This document shows, in pieces, positions 5,935 through 8,607 of a DNA stretch of 8,607 nucleotides (positions within the stretch are counted from its first letter, which is position 1; each line of letters starts with the position of its first letter). Origin of the DNA: Bacillota bacterium (GTDB lineage: Bacteria; Bacillota; Clostridia; Peptostreptococcales; Anaerovoracaceae); NCBI GenBank assembly GCA_017619905.1, contig JAFZRK010000074.1, positions 1 through 8,607 of the forward strand, read 5' to 3'. The notes beneath the pieces were generated by a model. It was not told where the DNA came from, ran no database searches, and saw only the letters and a list, made by a program, of their open reading frames with translations. Both the position numbers and the translations under genes were made by a program.

Positions 5935-7230
5935 TTACTCCGCCGGTCCGCCCGTCTCCGGGTAGTCCGGGTTGTTGATGTAGTAAGCGTAGTATTCCTC
6001 GTAGGTAATGCCGAGCTTCATTATCTTTTCCGCGTGCTCCACGCCCACGTAGCGGTAGTGCCAGGGCTCGAAAACATAGCCGGTTATGTACTCGGTCTCT
6101 TCGCGGTAGCGGATTATGAAGCCGTACTCCCAGCAATGTTCCATGAGCCAGGCGTATTCCGGCGTTCTCTCGAAGTGGCTCTCTTCCACCGCGGTATTGA
6201 TGTCCACGGCAAGACCGGTCTCGTGCTCGGAACTGCCCGGACGCGCGGACTCTCTGTCTGCCATCTCCTGACCGTGCGCGTCCACCCAGAACTGATACTG
6301 CCAGGTCTGCAGACTGTGGCTCCTGTACGGGGAAAGACTGCGCAGACTGACTCCTGCCTCTCTTCCTGCTTCCACCATCTTCCTGAAGGCCGCCGCGGCA
6401 GTGGGCTCCATGTAGCCGTTGCCGTATCCCGACAAGCTCTCCAGCTTGGGAGTATAGCCCTCCGGCAGCTTGTTGTACTTGTTGACGATGATCAGGTAGC
6501 CCTTGCTCATGTCCGTTTCGGCCATCTCCGTGTAGAAGGGCTTGTCTATTCCGGAGTTGACGGCCCGCACGACTTCCTCCAGCGTCTTGTCCGGGTTCTT
6601 GGCGCGGTAGGCCTCGTACTTCTCCAGATAAGCGTCTATGAAATATGTTTCGTCCAGATAGTCCCGGGACTTGCCTACGTGGAAGACTATTTCCTCCGGG
6701 GTCTTGTCCGGAGCTTTGGCGCGGTACTTTTCGTATGCTTCAAAGAGCTTGGCGTCGTAATCCGATGCCTTGGAGTAGAGCAGGGTCATGTTGACGTAGT
6801 TGACCGTGTATGCCGCGTCTTCCGCGGTGCCGTCCTTCCTGCTGTAAAGGTAGAGATCCAGATTTTCCTCGTTGTAGCCCTCGGTGCCCCTGAGAGTTAT
6901 CACCCAGGGATCGTAGTCGTTAAGGACCTCAGAGGCGTTCTTCCCGGATCCCAGATCCTTAAGGTAGTCCGCGAAGTGTTCCTTCTGATAGCGGTCCGAC
7001 TGAGCGACGGTTATGATGTCCGGCTGCGCTTCGGCCTCGATGAGCGCCTGTTGTTCCTCTTCGGAGAAAAGTGTCTTGATGATCTCTATCTGCGCCTTGT
7101 CATATCCCGCGCGGCCCAGCTTGGTCTCCACGCGGCTCAGGTACCATGCGGCGCCGCCCGCAATGACGATGACCGCCAGTACTATTGGTATTATTATCTT
7201 TGCCTTGCTTTTTTTCTTTTCTTCTTCCAT
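5935..7230 (-). CDS. Membrane-anchored VanY-family D-alanyl-D-alanine carboxypeptidase
   Basis: This is a 431-residue M15B (VanY) zinc peptidase that removes the terminal D-Ala from peptidoglycan stem peptides on the outer face of the membrane. ATG 7230 is chosen because GGAAGGA (7244-7238 on the minus strand) lies 7 bases before it; the frame stays open much further upstream but has no RBS there. After a Lys-rich N-terminus, one membrane segment spans about residues 10-30 (IIIPIVLAVIVIAGGAAWYL). The extracellular region then holds at least two related segments 39 residues apart (YEKYRAKAPDKTPEEIV at 166-182, YEAYRAKNPDKTLEEVV at 205-221), and DGTAEDAAYTVNYVN may be a diverged third. The C-terminal catalytic domain shows SEHETGLAVD (zinc ligands H336 and D343) and EPWHYRYVG (catalytic E388, zinc ligand H391), all present. 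The SPYRSHSLQ region fits the family. It is probably housekeeping cell-wall trimming; vancomycin resistance is not implied, since no van regulatory or ligase genes are seen here. Confidence 0.93.
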   Translation of the reverse strand: MEEEKKKSKAKIIIPIVLAVIVIAGGAAWYLSRVETKLGRAGYDKAQIEIIKTLFSEEEQQALIEAEAQPDIITVAQSDRYQKEHFADYLKDLGSGKNASEVLNDYDPWVITLRGTEGYNEENLDLYLYSRKDGTAEDAAYTVNYVNMTLLYSKASDYDAKLFEAYEKYRAKAPDKTPEEIVFHVGKSRDYLDETYFIDAYLEKYEAYRAKNPDKTLEEVVRAVNSGIDKPFYTEMAETDMSKGYLIIVNKYNKLPEGYTPKLESLSGYGNGYMEPTAAAAFRKMVEAGREAGVSLRSLSPYRSHSLQTWQYQFWVDAHGQEMADRESARPGSSEHETGLAVDINTAVEESHFERTPEYAWLMEHCWEYGFIIRYREETEYITGYVFEPWHYRYVGVEHAEKIMKLGITYEEYYAYYINNPDYPETGGPAE

Positions 7231-7264
7231 GATCCGGTCCTTCCATGGCTTTTCACGATAAAAA

Positions 7265-7293
7265 AGTATACACCTAAAGACGCGGACGGTCAA
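7265..7293 (-). promoter_or_regulatory. Putative promoter of the VanY-type gene
   Basis: On the minus strand, TTGACC (7293-7288) is followed after 17 bases by TATACT (7270-7265), close to the sigma-A consensus. The predicted start, near 7258, leaves a leader of about 28 bases that includes the RBS. Confidence 0.75.
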
Positions 7294-7312
7294 ATCAGGC
7301 CCCATGTCGTTA

Positions 7313-7341
7313 TTGATAAAAGCAGCCGTTGGCAATATAAT
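7313..7341 (+). promoter_or_regulatory. Putative promoter of the cysteine-rich protein gene
   Basis: TTGATA (7313-7318), a 17-base spacer and a perfect TATAAT (7336-7341) make a strong sigma-A-type promoter. It diverges from the VanY promoter with 19 bases between their -35 boxes, so a factor bound there could affect both. Confidence 0.78.
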
Positions 7342-7374
7342 AAAAGGACAGCGAAGCACAAAGGACGGAACACC

Positions 7375-7719
7375 ATGAGCGAAAAGAAAAAGCAGGCCGG
7401 AAACTGCGGCGAAGTCAGGACCGAACCGTGCGGCCGTACAGTTGTAAAGACCGAGAATTTCAAGTATTTCGCGCACAAAGAGTGCGAGTATTTCCCATGC
7501 CACGAAGGCGCGGATCCGGACAACTTCAACTGCCTTTTCTGCTACTGTCCGCTCTACTTCCTGGGCGATAGATGCGGCGGAAACTTCTCTTTCACTAAGA
7601 AGGGCGTAAAGAACTGCACCGGATGCATCCGCCCGCATCTTAAGGAGAGCTACGGGGTAATAACGGAGACTCTCAGGGACGCCTGCCGCGACATGGCCGC
7701 AGGCAGGAAAAAAGAATAG
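7375..7719 (+). CDS. Small cysteine-rich protein (zf-like / COG2158-type domain)
   Basis: This is a 114-residue soluble protein with 11 cysteines (11, 19, 37, 42, 53, 56, 58, 67, 81, 84, 104) and no membrane segment. ATG 7375 follows AAAGGA (7360-7365, spacing 9) and a strong promoter; the frame is open far upstream, but only as antisense of the VanY-type gene. The core FKYFAHKECEYFPCH, then NCLFCYCPLYFLGDRCGG, then NCTGCIRPH matches the small Cys-rich domain known as zf-like, probably a zinc or iron-sulfur site; the biochemical role of the family is not established as far as I know. Cys ligands come in pairs (CxxC at 53/56 and 81/84), plus C58 and C67. From memory, relatives are sometimes found near cobalamin genes, which would be notable here given the methyltransferase cassette, but that cannot be checked from this sequence. 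The N-terminal 25 residues are Lys-rich and look less conserved. Confidence 0.85.
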   Translation: MSEKKKQAGNCGEVRTEPCGRTVVKTENFKYFAHKECEYFPCHEGADPDNFNCLFCYCPLYFLGDRCGGNFSFTKKGVKNCTGCIRPHLKESYGVITETLRDACRDMAAGRKKE

Positions 7720-7763
7720 CGCTGGCGCTGGGCCCGCCGGTCCCCCGCGTAAAAAGAAATGTC

Positions 7764-7790
7764 TGCAAAGCGTTGAAATCCTTTGCAAAG
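7764..7790. promoter_or_regulatory. Inverted repeat across the -35 box of the EF-G-like gene
   Basis: TGCAAAG (7764-7770) is repeated inverted as CTTTGCA (7781-7787) across a 10-base gap, and again directly at 7784-7790, so CTTTGCAAAG (7781-7790) is itself a palindrome. It covers the -35 box TTGCAA. It may be a regulator site or chance in a short motif. Confidence 0.3.
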
Positions 7791-7811
7791 GGCGCCGTTA
7801 TCCTGTATAAT
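7783..7811 (+). promoter_or_regulatory. Putative promoter of the EF-G-like gene
   Basis: TTGCAA (7783-7788) is followed after 17 bases by a perfect TATAAT (7806-7811). Transcription near 7818 gives a leader of about 74 bases before ATG 7892. No clear intrinsic terminator lies between the preceding Cys-rich gene and this promoter. Confidence 0.75.
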
Positions 7812-7891
7812 ATTTTGGCTGGCTTATAGAGCCATCGGTTTTAATGTGTCTATAAAAGATATTAATCAATAATTTAGGAGGAAGCTACCAC

Positions 7892-8607
7892 ATGAAAGGC
7901 TACACAGGCGCAAACATCAGAAACATAGCGCTCCTGGGACATGGCGGCACAGGAAAGACAACGTTCCTGGAAGCCGCACTTCTCGCCACAGGCGTTATAT
8001 CCAGACTCGGTAAGGTGGAAGACGGAAACACTGTATCCGACTTCGACAAGATGGAGATAGAGAAGGGTTATTCCATCTCCATGTCCATAGTACCCGTTGA
8101 GTACAACAAGATAAAGATCAACTTCCTCGATACGCCGGGCGTATTCGATTTCGTAGGCGAGGTCAATTCCGCCATCAGAGCCGCGGAAGCCGCCGCGATA
8201 TTCGTGGACGCGTCCTCCGGCATCCAGGTCGGCACCGAGAAGGCCTGGAATATATGCAAGAACAACAACGTTCCCAGGTTCTTCGTCATCAACAAGACAG
8301 ACAAGGACAACGTGGATCTGAACGCTGTAATAGACAGTCTCAAGTCAAAGTTCGGCACCGGCGTAGTAACTCTGGACGACAAGGACGCTCTCAACGAGGC
8401 CGTCGCCGAGACCGACGAAGAGCTGATGGAGAAGTACTTCGAGGGCGAAGAGTTCACCGAAGAAGAGTTCAACAAAGGACTCACCGCAGGCATCGCAAGC
8501 TGCAGCATCTCCCCGGTCATCTGCTGCTCCGCAGTAAAGGGCACAGGCGTCAAGGACGTTCTGGACGCATGCATCAAGTTCGTTCCCGCTCCGGCAGGCG
8601 CAGTCAA
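7892..8607 (+). CDS. EF-G-like translation factor GTPase, N-terminal part (3' end outside window)
   Basis: This is the first 238 residues of a protein of the elongation factor G family, GTPases that act on the ribosome in translocation or related steps. ATG 7892 follows AGGAGG (7876-7881, spacing 10) and its own promoter. The frame is open to the window's end; full-length members are about 690 residues, so about a third is present. G motifs are GHGGTGKTT (16-24), DTPGVFDF (80-87), NKTDKD (134-139) and the SA of CSAVKGTG (213-214). Two points differ from canonical EF-G (AHIDAGKT, DTPGHVDF): the P-loop is of the GHGGTGKT kind, and the G3 histidine that activates water for GTP hydrolysis is replaced (V84-F85). 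Both fit the second, EF-G2-like paralogue found in many Bacillota rather than the main fusA product, whose usual rpsL-rpsG-tuf neighbours are also absent here. The exact role of that paralogue is uncertain. Confidence 0.9.
   Translation, partial: MKGYTGANIRNIALLGHGGTGKTTFLEAALLATGVISRLGKVEDGNTVSDFDKMEIEKGYSISMSIVPVEYNKIKINFLDTPGVFDFVGEVNSAIRAAEAAAIFVDASSGIQVGTEKAWNICKNNNVPRFFVINKTDKDNVDLNAVIDSLKSKFGTGVVTLDDKDALNEAVAETDEELMEKYFEGEEFTEEEFNKGLTAGIASCSISPVICCSAVKGTGVKDVLDACIKFVPAPAGAV

Noticed and set aside
5911..7374. Long + strand open frame running into the cysteine-rich protein
   Set aside because: It is antisense of the VanY-type gene and lacks an RBS. Only the last 114 codons, which have their own promoter and RBS at 7375, are supported.
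7719..7745. GC-rich stretch after the cysteine-rich gene as a terminator
   Set aside because: Only 4-bp stems form (GCGC/GCGC, GGCG/CGCC) and no T-run follows.
7231..7788. Upstream extension of the VanY-type frame to 617 codons
   Set aside because: The extension has no RBS, runs antisense through the cysteine-rich gene and across the peptidase's own promoter. ATG 7230 has RBS, promoter and membrane anchor in the expected places.

Overview
The window looks like chromosome of an anaerobic member of the Bacillota (class Clostridia). It has strong AGGAGG-type ribosome binding sites, sigma-A-like promoters, a PucR/CdaR-type regulator, a VanY-type peptidase with one membrane anchor, and a clostridial-style EF-G-like GTPase. 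GC content is moderate (roughly half by eye). The genus cannot be fixed from this sequence.

Layout. Positions 1-534 hold the 3' end of asnS (asparaginyl-tRNA synthetase), closed by a strong intrinsic terminator at 578-613. Positions 809-5853 form an apparent accessory cassette on the + strand: a PucR/CdaR-family regulator (809-2330) carrying an apparent one-base frameshift in a G5 run; a uroporphyrinogen-decarboxylase-fold protein of the corrinoid methyltransferase type (2532-3656); a DASS/SLC13-type anion transporter (3722-5113); and a short CobW/COG0523-type GTPase (5230-5853). The cassette ends in a bidirectional terminator at 5875-5919. A membrane-anchored VanY-family D,D-carboxypeptidase is convergent to it (5935-7230, minus strand). 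Divergent from the peptidase, through two well-separated promoters, is a small cysteine-rich protein (7375-7719). The window closes with the 5' part of an EF-G-like translation GTPase (7892-8607).

How the cassette may work (inference). The transporter would import a small organic anion, the URO-D-fold protein would remove or transfer a methyl group from it (or act on a corrinoid), and the CobW-like GTPase would supply a metal or maintain the cofactor. The regulator would control the operon. TGCACA occurs seven times in the two intergenic regions flanking the regulator, including the 13-bp arms of a perfect inverted repeat overlapping the regulator's stop codon. I found only one other copy by eye in the window, so this is a good candidate operator. 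No corrinoid-binding protein or reductive activator is encoded here, so the pathway would need partners elsewhere.

The main points to follow up are the regulator frameshift, the TGCACA motif family, the methyltransferase/transporter/GTPase combination, a long inverted repeat lying across the putative promoter of the GTPase gene, and the absence of the catalytic G3 histidine in the EF-G-like protein. No RNA genes, CRISPR arrays or insertion sequences were seen. No gene-free stretch exceeds 300 bases.
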